From: Bog-756 sp963833585
Lineage (GTDB): Bacteria; Actinomycetota; Acidimicrobiia; Acidimicrobiales; RAAP-2
DNA length: 64,000 nucleotides
Direction: 5' to 3'
Assembly: GCA_963833585.1 (NCBI GenBank)
Contig: CAWHYF010000001.1
Coordinates: 62,001 to 126,000 of the forward strand
Shown here: positions 41,045-49,542 of the stretch, piece after piece
Numbering within the stretch: position 1 is the first letter of the stretch
How the letters are laid out: each line of letters opens with the position of its first letter
Program-made: the position numbers and the translations under genes
The notes under the pieces: generated by a model
Told to the model about the DNA's origin: nothing
The model's input: the letters and a program-made list of their open reading frames with translations, nothing else
The model's database searches: none

Positions 41045-42553
41045 TCAGAGGTCCGGGGTCGAATGGGTCGGGGTCGCCTTCCCAGCGGTGGGCATCCACG
41101 CGCCAGCCCGCCGTCGGGCTTCTCGATGGACCCGTTTGACCCGGCCCCGCATCATGATCCGGAACACCACCTGGTGCACCGGCCACAGGGCCCACCAGTA
41201 GACCAGGCCGAGCAGGCCCTTGGGCCGGAAGGCGGCCGCTTGCTCGACGCGGGGTGGGCTAGTCACCCGCCAGCCCAGCCATCCGTCCCCGCAGAACCAA
41301 CCGAACGAGGCCAGCACCAACTGATCGGAATCGGTCCGCACCACCTGCCACCAGTCGGCCGTCACTCCGGGAGCGAGCCGGTCGGGCTTTCGGGTCTCGA
41401 GCTTCTCGCCGAAGAGCCGGCCGACCGCCAGACGAAGGGCCCAGGCCCAAGCCAGGCCATACCAGGCGAGATCCCCGCCCACCTGGGCAAGGTCCGCTCG
41501 TAACGCCTCGGCCTGATCAGGTTCCAGCCGCGCCGTGGAGCGCATGCCGTAGACGCCGGTACCGAGCGACTCGGGTCGATCGAGCAGACCGGCCGAGACA
41601 CGGTTCCCCTCGTCGCTGATGGCGCGCCGGATGGCCTCGCCGACCGACAGGGGATCGATGCCGAAGGCGGCGTGGGTGCGCTCCGGGTCGCCGACCACCA
41701 CCTCGTTGACCAGGCTCTCGATTAGGACGTGGCTGATGCGCCGGTCGACTGGGCTGACCAGGTCGACCCAGCGGGCCGACAGGGAGGGCGTGACGAGGGG
41801 CACGGTGACGATGCGCCGGGGTCGTAGCCCCCTCACTTCGGCGTAGGTGCGCATCATGCCGCCGTAGTCGGTGACGTCGGGCGTGCCGATCTCGTAGACG
41901 CCCGGTCGAACGGTGAGGGAGCCGACGAGGTAGTCGAGCAGGTCGCACTCCGCCAATGGCTGGAGTCGGGTCGCGATCCACCGCGGGCAGACCATGAACG
42001 GGAGGCGCTCGGTGAGGGAGCGGAGCATCTCATAGGAGATGCTGCCGGCTCCGAGGATGACGGCGGCTCGGAGCTCGACGACGGGCACGCCGGAGGAGGC
42101 CAAGACCGCCCCCACCGCCTGCCGGCTGACCAGGTGGGCGGACAGGTCGCCCTGTCCCAGGGCGCCCAGGTAGATGATGCGTCCGATGCCGGCTGCCTTG
42201 GCGGCACGGCCGAAGGCGGTGGCGAGGTCGCGGTCGCGGTCTTCGAACCCGGAACCACCGGCCATGGCATGGACCAGGTAGTAGGCGGAGTCCGCTCCGA
42301 TCAAGGCGCGGGCGGTGGCCTCCACATCGGCCACATCGACCGCAACGGCCGACACGCGGTCCCCGGTCGGAAGGCCCTCAGGGTGCCGGCCCAGGGCCAG
42401 CACGTGGTGGCCGGCCCGGGCGAGTTGGTGGGCCAGCAGGCTGCCCACATAGCCACTCGCCCCGGCGATGGCGATCTGGGAGACCGGGACGCCGGAGCGC
42501 CGGGGTTGTCCCGCCTCTCGCACGCCGTTTACGACCCGGCTCTCGGTGGCCAT
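41045..42553 (-). CDS. NmrA-like SDR with C-terminal DUF2867
   Basis: A protein of about 502 residues. The N-terminal extended-SDR domain has IAIAGASGYVGSLLAHQLAR, SAYYLVHAMAGG and RIIYLGALG. The C-terminal DUF2867 has WYGLAWAWALRLAVGRLFGE, WQVVRTDSDQLVLASFGWF and YWWALWPVHQVVFRIMMRG. This fusion often accompanies photolyase genes in light-response clusters. ATG 42553 is used (upstream in-frame start 42619 would overlap the SDR gene by 91 bases). Function unproven; it may modify a lipid or isoprenoid. Confidence 0.83.
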   Translation of the reverse strand: MATESRVVNGVREAGQPRRSGVPVSQIAIAGASGYVGSLLAHQLARAGHHVLALGRHPEGLPTGDRVSAVAVDVADVEATARALIGADSAYYLVHAMAGGSGFEDRDRDLATAFGRAAKAAGIGRIIYLGALGQGDLSAHLVSRQAVGAVLASSGVPVVELRAAVILGAGSISYEMLRSLTERLPFMVCPRWIATRLQPLAECDLLDYLVGSLTVRPGVYEIGTPDVTDYGGMMRTYAEVRGLRPRRIVTVPLVTPSLSARWVDLVSPVDRRISHVLIESLVNEVVVGDPERTHAAFGIDPLSVGEAIRRAISDEGNRVSAGLLDRPESLGTGVYGMRSTARLEPDQAEALRADLAQVGGDLAWYGLAWAWALRLAVGRLFGEKLETRKPDRLAPGVTADWWQVVRTDSDQLVLASFGWFCGDGWLGWRVTSPPRVEQAAAFRPKGLLGLVYWWALWPVHQVVFRIMMRGRVKRVHREARRRAGAWMPTAGKATPTHSTPDL

Positions 42554-43617
42554 GAGCCCGATGACCTCATTTCTGTTGTCCCAGGTGCCGGTGTCTCGGT
42601 CCCGGTACGCGCCGCGCACCAGGCGAGGAGACGCTGCGGGTCACCGGGTCCGCTCGGATCCGAGACCGGGAAGCGGCGCACCGATCGGGGCCGCCGGTCG
42701 TGGAAGAAGCCCGAGGTCGTCGGCGTCGTCCCGGTGGCCTGGGCGGCGATCGTGGGGCCGCCGGCCGCCAGCCACACCGCCGTATCGGCGCCGTCGGCGG
42801 GGGTGCGCAGCAAGGGGCGCATGAGGGCCCGAAACCTGGGCAGGCCCGCAGTCAATCCGGGCGTATCCACCCAGCCGGGGTGCATGGCGTAGCTGGCCAC
42901 CGCGACCGGGGCGAACCGGTCTGCCCAGGCGTCGGCGAGCAGCAGCTGGGCCCGCTTGGCCCGGGCGTAGGCGACGACGCCGTCGTACCCGTTGGGCCGG
43001 CACTCGAGGGCGCCGAGGTCGAAGGGCTGGGCGTACATGCCCCCCGAGCTCACGGTGACGATGGTGGCCGGGATGTCGGGTGCGCGGCCGGCGGCCGAAA
43101 AGAGCATCGGAGCCAGGGCGGCGGTCAACAGGTAGGGGCCGAGGACCTGTGTGGCCAGCGTGAGCTCGGTTCCGTTGGCCGTGGTCTCGTAAGTCCGTGT
43201 GAGCGCACCGGCGTTGTGCACCAAGGCATCGAGACGGGCGTCGCCGTCGGAGAGGTCCTTCCCGAATTGGACCACGGCGGAGGGATCCGAGAGGTCGACC
43301 AGGTGGAGGTGAGCGGGCCTGAGCCCGGCGGCCTCGACCGCGCCCAGCGCCTCGGCGCCCCGTCTGGGGTCGCGGCCTACGAGGTGCAGTTCCGCACCGA
43401 GCCTGGCCAGCCCGGTGGCCGTCGCCAGGCCGATCCCCGACGTGGCCCCGGTTACGAGGGCCACCCGGCCGCGCAGGGGGGGCGGTTCGTCCCACTCCTC
43501 CAGCCGACGACGGAGCCCGATGCCGATGCGGCTGAAACTCGGGGCCACCGTGGCCTCGACCACCGCGTCGACGGACCGGGCCAGGACATGTCGGGCGGTG
43601 CCGGCGTCCACGGTCAT
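42529..43617 (-). CDS. SDR family oxidoreductase (light cluster)
   Basis: A 362-residue SDR with an N-terminal extension of about 50 residues, then ALVTGATSGIGLATATGLAR, LDALVHNAGALTRTYE, TIVTVSSGGMYAQPF, YARAKRAQLL (YxxxK) and YAMHPGWVDTPG. This last phrase is typical of retinol-dehydrogenase-like SDRs. ATG 43617 overlaps the preceding SRPBCC stop (ATGA). Its end overlaps the DUF2867 gene by 25 bases, so the operon is tightly coupled. Confidence 0.85.
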   Translation of the reverse strand: MTVDAGTARHVLARSVDAVVEATVAPSFSRIGIGLRRRLEEWDEPPPLRGRVALVTGATSGIGLATATGLARLGAELHLVGRDPRRGAEALGAVEAAGLRPAHLHLVDLSDPSAVVQFGKDLSDGDARLDALVHNAGALTRTYETTANGTELTLATQVLGPYLLTAALAPMLFSAAGRAPDIPATIVTVSSGGMYAQPFDLGALECRPNGYDGVVAYARAKRAQLLLADAWADRFAPVAVASYAMHPGWVDTPGLTAGLPRFRALMRPLLRTPADGADTAVWLAAGGPTIAAQATGTTPTTSGFFHDRRPRSVRRFPVSDPSGPGDPQRLLAWCAARTGTETPAPGTTEMRSSGSWPPRAGS

Positions 43618-43847
43618 GTCCCCAGCACGGCGCGCAGGCCGACCATGGCCCGGTCGCGGGGAATGGCCCGACCCAAGGACCGGACCATGAGCCGGTGGGT
43701 GCTCACGACGGCAGGCGACCCGGGGTCGTGCTCAATCGCTGCCGTCACTCCCTGGTCCCACTCGGCCGCGTTGGAGAAGGGCGCCAGGTAGTCGAAGACC
43801 TCGAGCGGGGGTCCAAGTGAGGTGACGCGTGCACGGCAGGTTGGCAT
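43614..43847 (-). CDS. SRPBCC-like protein, short
   Basis: 77 residues with the start of a polyketide-cyclase/SRPBCC domain: LEVFDYLAPFSNAAEWDQGV and STHRLMVRSLGRAIP. The usual length is about 150 residues, and the strand that should follow GRAIP is missing, so the gene appears shortened by an internal or 3' deletion while keeping its ATGA coupling to the SDR gene. It is the first gene of the photolyase operon; the 20-bp operator lies 4 bases upstream of its ATG. Confidence 0.6.
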   Translation of the reverse strand: MPTCRARVTSLGPPLEVFDYLAPFSNAAEWDQGVTAAIEHDPGSPAVVSTHRLMVRSLGRAIPRDRAMVGLRAVLGT

Positions 43848-43869
43848 TGGGCTAATTTAGTACTAAATA
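43841..43869 (+). promoter_or_regulatory. Promoter of the FAD oxidoreductase-DUF1365-methyltransferase operon
   Basis: TTGGCA (43841-43846), 17-base spacer, TAAATA (43864-43869), followed 58 bases later by the ATG at 43928. The 20-bp operator covers the spacer and -10, a classical repression position. Confidence 0.5.
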
Positions 43870-43870
43870 C
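43851..43870. promoter_or_regulatory. CarH/LitR-type operator, site 1
   Basis: On the minus strand GTATTTAGTACTAAATTAGC, containing the perfect 14-bp palindrome ATTTAGTACTAAAT (43855-43868). It sits between the two divergent light-cluster operons. It matches the site at 48378-48397 at 17 of 20 positions. Confidence 0.65.
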
Positions 43871-43927
43871 GATCGAGCCGGGCGCGCTTCACAAAGAACC
43901 AGGTGCGACGGCACGGAAGAGGAAGTC

Positions 43928-45178
43928 ATGCGGATCGCCATCATTGGGAGCGGAGTATCGGGTCTGGTCACGGCTCACCTGCTCCACAGACGTCATGACG
44001 TCGTCCTGTACGAGTCCGACGAGCGCCCTGGCGGCCACTCTGACACCCACCGGGTGGAGCTCCCCGAGCTCACCTGTGACGTCGACACCGGGTTCCTCGT
44101 CTACAACCAGCGCACCTACCCGCTCTTCTGCCGGCTACTCGACGAACTCGGGATCCACACCAAGCCCAGCGACATGAGCTTCAGTGTGGCCGATCAGCGC
44201 ACCGGCTTGGAGTGGCGGGGGACGTCCCTCTCCACAGTCTTCGCCCAGCGACGAAACCTGGCCCGGCCCGACTTCCTCCGGATGCTGGCCGACGTGGGGC
44301 GGTTCAACCGGCTGGCCCGCGGACTTCTGGCCGACCCGCCACCCGACGGTGTGACCCTGGAGGAGGTGCTCGCCCCTCACCGGTGGTCGTCTGGGTTCCG
44401 GGACTGGTACCTCGTCCCGTTGGGCTCGTCGATCTGGTCGGCCGATCCCTCCACCTTCACTCGGATCCCCGCCGCCACCTTCGCCCGCTTCTTCGAGCGC
44501 CACGGCCTGCTCAACGTGCGGGACCAGCCATCATGGCGCACGGTCGACGGCGGGTCGAGGCGCTACGTCGATGCCATCGTGCGACCGCTTCGCGACGAGG
44601 GGCGCCTCCGGCTTGGGACTCCCGTGGGCAAGATCCGCCGCCAGCCCGGAGGGGTCGAGATCGTGAGCGACGCCGGCGCCGAGACGTACGATCACGTGGT
44701 TCTCGCCACGCACAGCGATCAGGCCCTCCGCCTCCTGTCGGACCCCGACCGGATGGAGCGCGAGATACTGGGGGCGCTCCGCTACCAGCCGAACCGGGCC
44801 ACGCTGCACACCGATGTCAGCCTGTTGCCCACCGAGCGCCGGGCCTGGGCCAGCTGGAACTACCACCGGCTCGAGGCGGACCGCGACGAGGCCACCCTGA
44901 CGTACTACCTGAACCGCCTCCAGGGCATCGACTCGACGACCCCGGTCCTGGTGACCCTCAACCGTGACGACGCCATCGATCCCGAGAAGGTGCTGGCCGG
45001 CATGGACTACGCCCACCCGGTGCTCGACCCGGCTGCGCTGGGGGCCCAAGGTGGCCGTCACGAGATCAACGGCACCCGGAGGACCTGGTTCGTGGGCGCG
45101 TACTGGGACTGTGGCTTCCACGAGGACGGTGTGCGCAGCGCGGTGGAGACGTCCCGAGCCTTGGGCGTGACGTGGTGA
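43928..45178 (+). CDS. FAD-dependent oxidoreductase (amine-oxidase/desaturase-like)
   Basis: A 416-residue flavoprotein. The dinucleotide motif is IAIIGSGVSGLVTAHLL, then VVLYESDERPGGHSDTH. VDTGFLVYNQRTYP is typical of the subgroup found with DUF1365 and cyclopropane-synthase genes. C-terminal FAD contacts are near WFVGAYWDCGFHEDGV. ATG 43928 has GGAAGAGGAAG upstream. It heads the rightward operon of the light cluster and probably acts on fatty acyl chains or a polyene. Confidence 0.88.
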   Translation: MRIAIIGSGVSGLVTAHLLHRRHDVVLYESDERPGGHSDTHRVELPELTCDVDTGFLVYNQRTYPLFCRLLDELGIHTKPSDMSFSVADQRTGLEWRGTSLSTVFAQRRNLARPDFLRMLADVGRFNRLARGLLADPPPDGVTLEEVLAPHRWSSGFRDWYLVPLGSSIWSADPSTFTRIPAATFARFFERHGLLNVRDQPSWRTVDGGSRRYVDAIVRPLRDEGRLRLGTPVGKIRRQPGGVEIVSDAGAETYDHVVLATHSDQALRLLSDPDRMEREILGALRYQPNRATLHTDVSLLPTERRAWASWNYHRLEADRDEATLTYYLNRLQGIDSTTPVLVTLNRDDAIDPEKVLAGMDYAHPVLDPAALGAQGGRHEINGTRRTWFVGAYWDCGFHEDGVRSAVETSRALGVTW

Positions 45179-45200
45179 CTACCGCTGACGTTGTCGCGTC

Positions 45201-46185
45201 ATGGGCACCACTACGGTGATGGCGCCGGCCGGCCTGGGGGTGCCCGACGAGGTGAGGGTGAAAGCCTCGCCGCCCAGCCGGCGCATCTGGCCAGACCGGG
45301 ACCTCGACGGGCTGCGCAGCTCCCTGTACGAGGGCGTGGTGGCCCATGCCGCGTTTTGGCCCGGGTCCGACCCACTCGTTCAGCTACAAGGTGGCGATGC
45401 CGTTGCTCGACCTGGCCGAGGTCGAGGCGGTGATGGGTCTGCACCCGGCATGGTCGGCCCGCCGGGCCGCCCCCGTGCGGTTCCAGCGCCAGGACTTCCT
45501 GGGCGACCCAGCCGTGCCTCTCGATGGTGCAGTACGGGACCTGGTGAGTGAGCGCACCGGCCGTCGCCCGGAGGGTCCGATTGCCCTGATGGCAAACCTG
45601 CGCACCTGGGGTTGGCTGTTCAACCCGATCAGTCTGTACTTCTGCGCCGATCCTGCGGAGCTGGTCGGTAGCCGAGAGCCGATCACTTCCCTGGTCGTCG
45701 AGGTGGAGAACACGCCGTGGCACGATCGGCACGCCTACGTCGTGGGTCCCCCGGGATCGCACCGATTCGCCAAGGAGCTCCACGTGTCACCCTTCCTCCC
45801 GATGGGACTCGACTATGAGCTGCGCTACACCGCCCCTGGGGAACGGCTCACCCTTGGCCTCGACGTGCTCCGAGGGGACCGGCGCCTCCTCTCTGCCTCC
45901 CTGGCCCTGCGGCGCCGACCGCTGGATCGCGCCGCACTGGGTCGCCTGCTGTGGCGCCACCCGGCCATGACGCACCGTGTCACCGCCGGCATCTACGCCA
46001 ACGCCGTCCGATTGCGGCTGAAGGGCGCCCCGTTGTTTGCCAACCCGGTGGGCCGCGGCCGGAAGCCGACCTCCGCCGACGTAACCCGCCCGGACCTGCT
46101 GGACGCCACGGAGATCCAGCAGAGGTCGGCGCCGTCGGGACTGACGGTTTGCAAAGATGGCGGCATGCCAGGTGCCTACCGGTGA
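45201..46185 (+). pseudogene. DUF1365 family protein, single-base frameshift
   Basis: The first frame (from ATG 45201) encodes SSLYEGVVAHAAF, the usual DUF1365 start. The second encodes THSFSYKVAMPLLDLAEVEA, ALMANLRTWGWLFNPISLYF, SLVVEVENTPWHDRHAYVV, HVSPFLPMGLDYEL and so on to the stop. Removing one T of the TTTT at 45354-45357 joins them as AHAAFGPGPTHSFSYK. The full protein would be about 327 residues. DUF1365 proteins accompany FAD oxidoreductases and cyclopropane-synthase-like enzymes; their biochemical role is not established. Confidence 0.75.
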
Positions 46186-46192
46186 CAACGAC

Positions 46193-47503
46193 ATGAACAG
46201 GACGCCGTCGGGGGAGACTCAGAGTTTCGGCGAGCGGCACGAGCAGCCGCCCATCCTGCACCACGCCACGACATCCGGTGGGCGGTACACCGGGGACCTG
46301 TCCCGCCGGATCATTTTGGCGGTTGGCCGGCGCGCCCGCGGGGCGACGATCGAGGTCACCGAAGGGGGCATGAGGTTTCGGCTGGGCCGGGGCGAGCCGA
46401 TGGCCGCGGTCACGGTGCACGATCGCCGCACCTATGGTGCCCTCTTGCGGTCAGCCTCCGTCGGACTCGGGACCTCGTATGTTGCCGGCTGGTGGGATAC
46501 CGATGACCTCACGGCATTGGTACGGGCCCTGTCGCGCTGCACCCGTCCGGTCCGTGAGCGCCTGGACCGGTTGGGACAGGCGTGGGGCACATTGCTCGAC
46601 GTGCCGGCCCGCCTGGCGAGCCGGGACCGGGACGATGACAAGCGGAATGTCTCCGAACATTACGACCTCTCCAACGACTTCTTCGCTCTCATGCTGGATG
46701 GGACAATGACCTACTCGTGTGCAGTCTTCGAGAGGTCGTCCGACTCGCTGGGCAGCGCGCAGCTTGCCAAGATCGACCAGCTCTGTCGCAAGCTCGGGTT
46801 GACGCGGACCGACCATCTACTGGAGATCGGCTCGGGCTGGGGCGGGCTGGCCGTCCACGCCGCCACCCGGTACGGCTGCCGGGTGACCACCACCACGATC
46901 TCGGATGCCCAGCGCACCCACGTGGAGAAGCTGGTGGCGGACGCCGGGCTCGCCGACCGCGTAACGGTGCTCGGACTGGACTGGCGCGACCTCGGGGGCC
47001 GGTTCGACAAGCTGGTCTCGGTCGAGATGATCGAAGCGGTGGACTGGCGCCGGCACGACCAGTTCCTGGCCAAGTGCTCCGACCTCCTTGTCGATGGCGG
47101 GCTGGCCGCCATCCAGGCCATCGTGATCGACGACCGCAGCTTCGAGCGGGCCAAGCGTCACCGGGACTTCGTGCGTCGCATGGTCTTCCCGGGCGGGTAT
47201 CTCCCATCGGTGGCCTCGCTCACCGCCAGCCTGGCCCGGGCAACCGATATGCGAATCGTCGACCTGGAGGACATCGGCCGCCACTACCCCGAGACCCTGC
47301 GGCGCTGGTCGGCCAACTTGGCCGCGCAGTCCGACGCGGTTGTTGCCCTCGGGATCTCTCCGGAGTTCCGCCGGCTCTGGAACCTGTATCTCGCCTACTG
47401 CGAGGCATCGTTCCTCGAACGGCATATCAGCGACGTCCAGCTCCTCTTGGCCAAGTCCGGCCTCGCCAGCCGGACTGGCGGCACCGGGCGCCCGGCCATT
47501 TAG
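46193..47503 (+). CDS. Cyclopropane-fatty-acid-synthase-like methyltransferase
   Basis: A 436-residue SAM methyltransferase. The N-terminal CFAS domain has GTSYVAGWWDTDDLTALV. It is followed by NVSEHYDLSNDFFALMLDGT, MTYSCAVF, the SAM motif HLLEIGSGWGGLAVHAATRY, VSVEMIEAV and the C-terminal SFLERHISDVQLLLAK. It would methylate unsaturated phospholipid acyl chains in situ. ATG 46193 is used; ATG 46157, overlapping the DUF1365 gene, is possible. It ends the light operon, converging on the carH-like gene with one base between stops. Confidence 0.9.
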   Translation: MNRTPSGETQSFGERHEQPPILHHATTSGGRYTGDLSRRIILAVGRRARGATIEVTEGGMRFRLGRGEPMAAVTVHDRRTYGALLRSASVGLGTSYVAGWWDTDDLTALVRALSRCTRPVRERLDRLGQAWGTLLDVPARLASRDRDDDKRNVSEHYDLSNDFFALMLDGTMTYSCAVFERSSDSLGSAQLAKIDQLCRKLGLTRTDHLLEIGSGWGGLAVHAATRYGCRVTTTTISDAQRTHVEKLVADAGLADRVTVLGLDWRDLGGRFDKLVSVEMIEAVDWRRHDQFLAKCSDLLVDGGLAAIQAIVIDDRSFERAKRHRDFVRRMVFPGGYLPSVASLTASLARATDMRIVDLEDIGRHYPETLRRWSANLAAQSDAVVALGISPEFRRLWNLYLAYCEASFLERHISDVQLLLAKSGLASRTGGTGRPAI

Positions 47504-47504
47504 C

Positions 47505-48344
47505 TCAGCGGGCCGCGGCGAGGTCCTCGACCGCACGGACCAGGTCGTCGCCGCGTCGGCCGGAGAAGCCGTCGGCCCCAAGGCGGAGCGCGTGGTCGAC
47601 GTCGGTGATGGCGGCCCCACCGAGCAGCACGGTCGTGCCGGGGAGCACCGTGCGCAAGTGGGCGATGACCCGGCGGGCCGATGCGGTCGAGTCCCGGGTG
47701 GTGCAGGCCATGGCGACCGCCAGCAGGTCGGGCACGGCCGCCACCACGTGGTACAGCGCGTCGGCAGGAGTGTCGGCCCCGAGCTCGATCACGTTGAACC
47801 CGGCCCAACGCAGCAGGTCGGCGGCGATGGTCACCGGCGCTGAGTGCTGCTCGGCCGGCGGAGTGGTGATGACGACGCTGGCGCGCTTGGGCCCCCGGCG
47901 GCCGAATCGGGCACCGATGCGCGAGATCAGCCGCACGGCCACCGCGCTGGCCAGGTGTTCGTCGGCCACGGTGAGCTCGCCGACGTGCCAGCGCTCCCCG
48001 ATCGATTCGAGGGCCGGTCCCACCAATTGGAGGAGGACCTCGGAGGGGGACCGGTCAGAGGCCAGGGCGGCCTCGATCAGCCCCCAGGCCCCGGGCTCGT
48101 CACCGGCCAGCAGCCTGGCCTCGAGTCGGCGTCTGGTGGCACTGGCTCGGGTGGAGTCCCGGGGGGATCGAGTGGAGCGGGGACCGGCCGCCTTGAGCCG
48201 GGCCAAGTCGTCCGGGTCGACCCGCCAGGAACCCCCCGCGCGGGTGGCCGGGAGCCTGCCCGTCCGCACGTAGCGGTAGACGGTCATGTAGTGCACGCCC
48301 AACTTGTCTGCCGCCTGGAGCAGCGTCAACGGCTTCTTTGGCAT
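47505..48344 (-). CDS. CarH/LitR-type B12-dependent light-sensing repressor
   Basis: A 279-residue regulator. The N-terminal MerR-like HTH is TLLQAADKLGVHYMTVYRYV with TRAGGSWRVDPDDL. A four-helix bundle carries W119-H120 and E129-H130 (the Wx9EH motif). A B12-binding Rossmann domain holds H167 in PPAEQHSAP and GADTPADALYHVV. These equal the CarH residues that cap adenosylcobalamin, form the light-state bis-His adduct and bind cobalt from below. In the dark such proteins bind DNA as tetramers and light releases them. A matching operator lies 34 bases upstream of its own ATG, so it is probably autoregulated. Confidence 0.88.
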   Translation of the reverse strand: MPKKPLTLLQAADKLGVHYMTVYRYVRTGRLPATRAGGSWRVDPDDLARLKAAGPRSTRSPRDSTRASATRRRLEARLLAGDEPGAWGLIEAALASDRSPSEVLLQLVGPALESIGERWHVGELTVADEHLASAVAVRLISRIGARFGRRGPKRASVVITTPPAEQHSAPVTIAADLLRWAGFNVIELGADTPADALYHVVAAVPDLLAVAMACTTRDSTASARRVIAHLRTVLPGTTVLLGGAAITDVDHALRLGADGFSGRRGDDLVRAVEDLAAAR

Positions 48345-48377
48345 CGTGCGTTTCGACTCCCGCTCCAGTTTCGGCTG

Positions 48378-48397
48378 CCTAAATTAGCACTAAATAC
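48378..48397. promoter_or_regulatory. CarH/LitR-type operator, site 2
   Basis: On the minus strand GTATTTAGTGCTAATTTAGG, upstream of the carH-like gene, matching site 1 at 17 of 20 positions (consensus GTATTTAGTRCTAAWTTAG). Confidence 0.6.
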
Positions 48398-48484
48398 CCT
48401 CATGTCGTCGGAGGGACCGAGGAGGCGGGATCGGAAGAATCCGGGCGTCATGGACTGCGGCGTCGATCCGAAACTGAAGCAGGT

Positions 48485-49462
48485 TCACACCAGCGTTGCC
48501 GCCGCTACCGGCACCTCAGTCCCGGTGGGTGTTCCGACCGGTCGCGGCGGCCCGCCGGGCGCTCGTGAAGCGGTCCGTGCGGTGACGCTGAGCGCAGCAA
48601 GGCCGATGAGAATTAGCAATGGCCCGGTGCTGGGATCGGTGGCCCGACCGCTGAACAGCTGGCCAAAACTCTGTCCGGCCACCCAGTAGACGGCGGCCAG
48701 CACCATGCCGGCCACGATGGTCCTCGATCTGACGACGGGTCGCTGACACAGGGGGACCAGTCCGATAGCCACCTCAACCGCAACCACCACGTACGTGCTC
48801 CAGACCCCTGAACCATGAACGATGCGGCCGAGCTCGCTATCAAACCGTCCCAGCCAGGCCGGTGCCTCCGAGGCATTTGCGACCAGCTGCGCAGTGAAGG
48901 TTGCCGCCGGCCGGTTGCCCGGTAGGAGGTCGAGGACGGCCGCGCCGACCCATAGGGCGGCCCAGACCGGGAGAAGCCAGATCGGCGGCCGTTCGCGTCG
49001 GCTCTCCGCGATTGCCCGGGTCCCAGGCCATACAGCTATCGCCAGGATGACATAGAGGATGCCCGCCCCGGGCGCTCCGACCAGAGCATTCACGTGACCG
49101 CTCGCCAGCCCTCCGAGGCCTTCCCCGATATACCACACACCACCGGCCCAGAGCATCGAGGCAACGATGGCCGGCCGACACGTCCTGGGGACCAGGTATG
49201 CGACCCCGATGGCCAGTTGGACGGCGGCGAAGCAGATATTGCATAGCACCGGCTGGTGTGCGATCAGTTGGGCATTCCAGCGAACCGGCACCGACACGAA
49301 CGAGGGCTGTCCCGCCCCGGCGGGGGCGATGATCTGGTAAGCGAACCCCTTGGTGAACATGAACGACTGCAATTGCAGGGCACCGTCAAGAAGCCATAGG
49401 AGGCCTAGAGCGCAGCGAAGGGAATGCCGACTGAAGGGGAACCTTGGGCCGGTCTGGCTCAC
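48485..49462 (-). CDS. DoxX-like multi-pass membrane protein
   Basis: A 325-residue membrane protein with about eight hydrophobic segments, including ALGLLWLLDGALQLQSFMFT, LCNICFAAVQLAIGVAYLVP and TIVAGMVLAAVYWVAGQSFG. The two halves look alike in layout (QLIAHQPVLCN and QLVANASEAPAW), suggesting a tandem DoxX-like repeat. GTG 49462 is chosen for AGAGG 7 bases upstream; TTG 49507 would lengthen it. Function unknown. Confidence 0.72.
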   Translation of the reverse strand: MSQTGPRFPFSRHSLRCALGLLWLLDGALQLQSFMFTKGFAYQIIAPAGAGQPSFVSVPVRWNAQLIAHQPVLCNICFAAVQLAIGVAYLVPRTCRPAIVASMLWAGGVWYIGEGLGGLASGHVNALVGAPGAGILYVILAIAVWPGTRAIAESRRERPPIWLLPVWAALWVGAAVLDLLPGNRPAATFTAQLVANASEAPAWLGRFDSELGRIVHGSGVWSTYVVVAVEVAIGLVPLCQRPVVRSRTIVAGMVLAAVYWVAGQSFGQLFSGRATDPSTGPLLILIGLAALSVTARTASRAPGGPPRPVGTPTGTEVPVAAATLV

Positions 49463-49542
49463 GACGCGACCTCTGGAGAGGGGAACAGGGGAGGGGTTCG
49501 TTGTCAACTCCCTCCCCTGTACGTTCCTGCCCGCTTGTGCTC

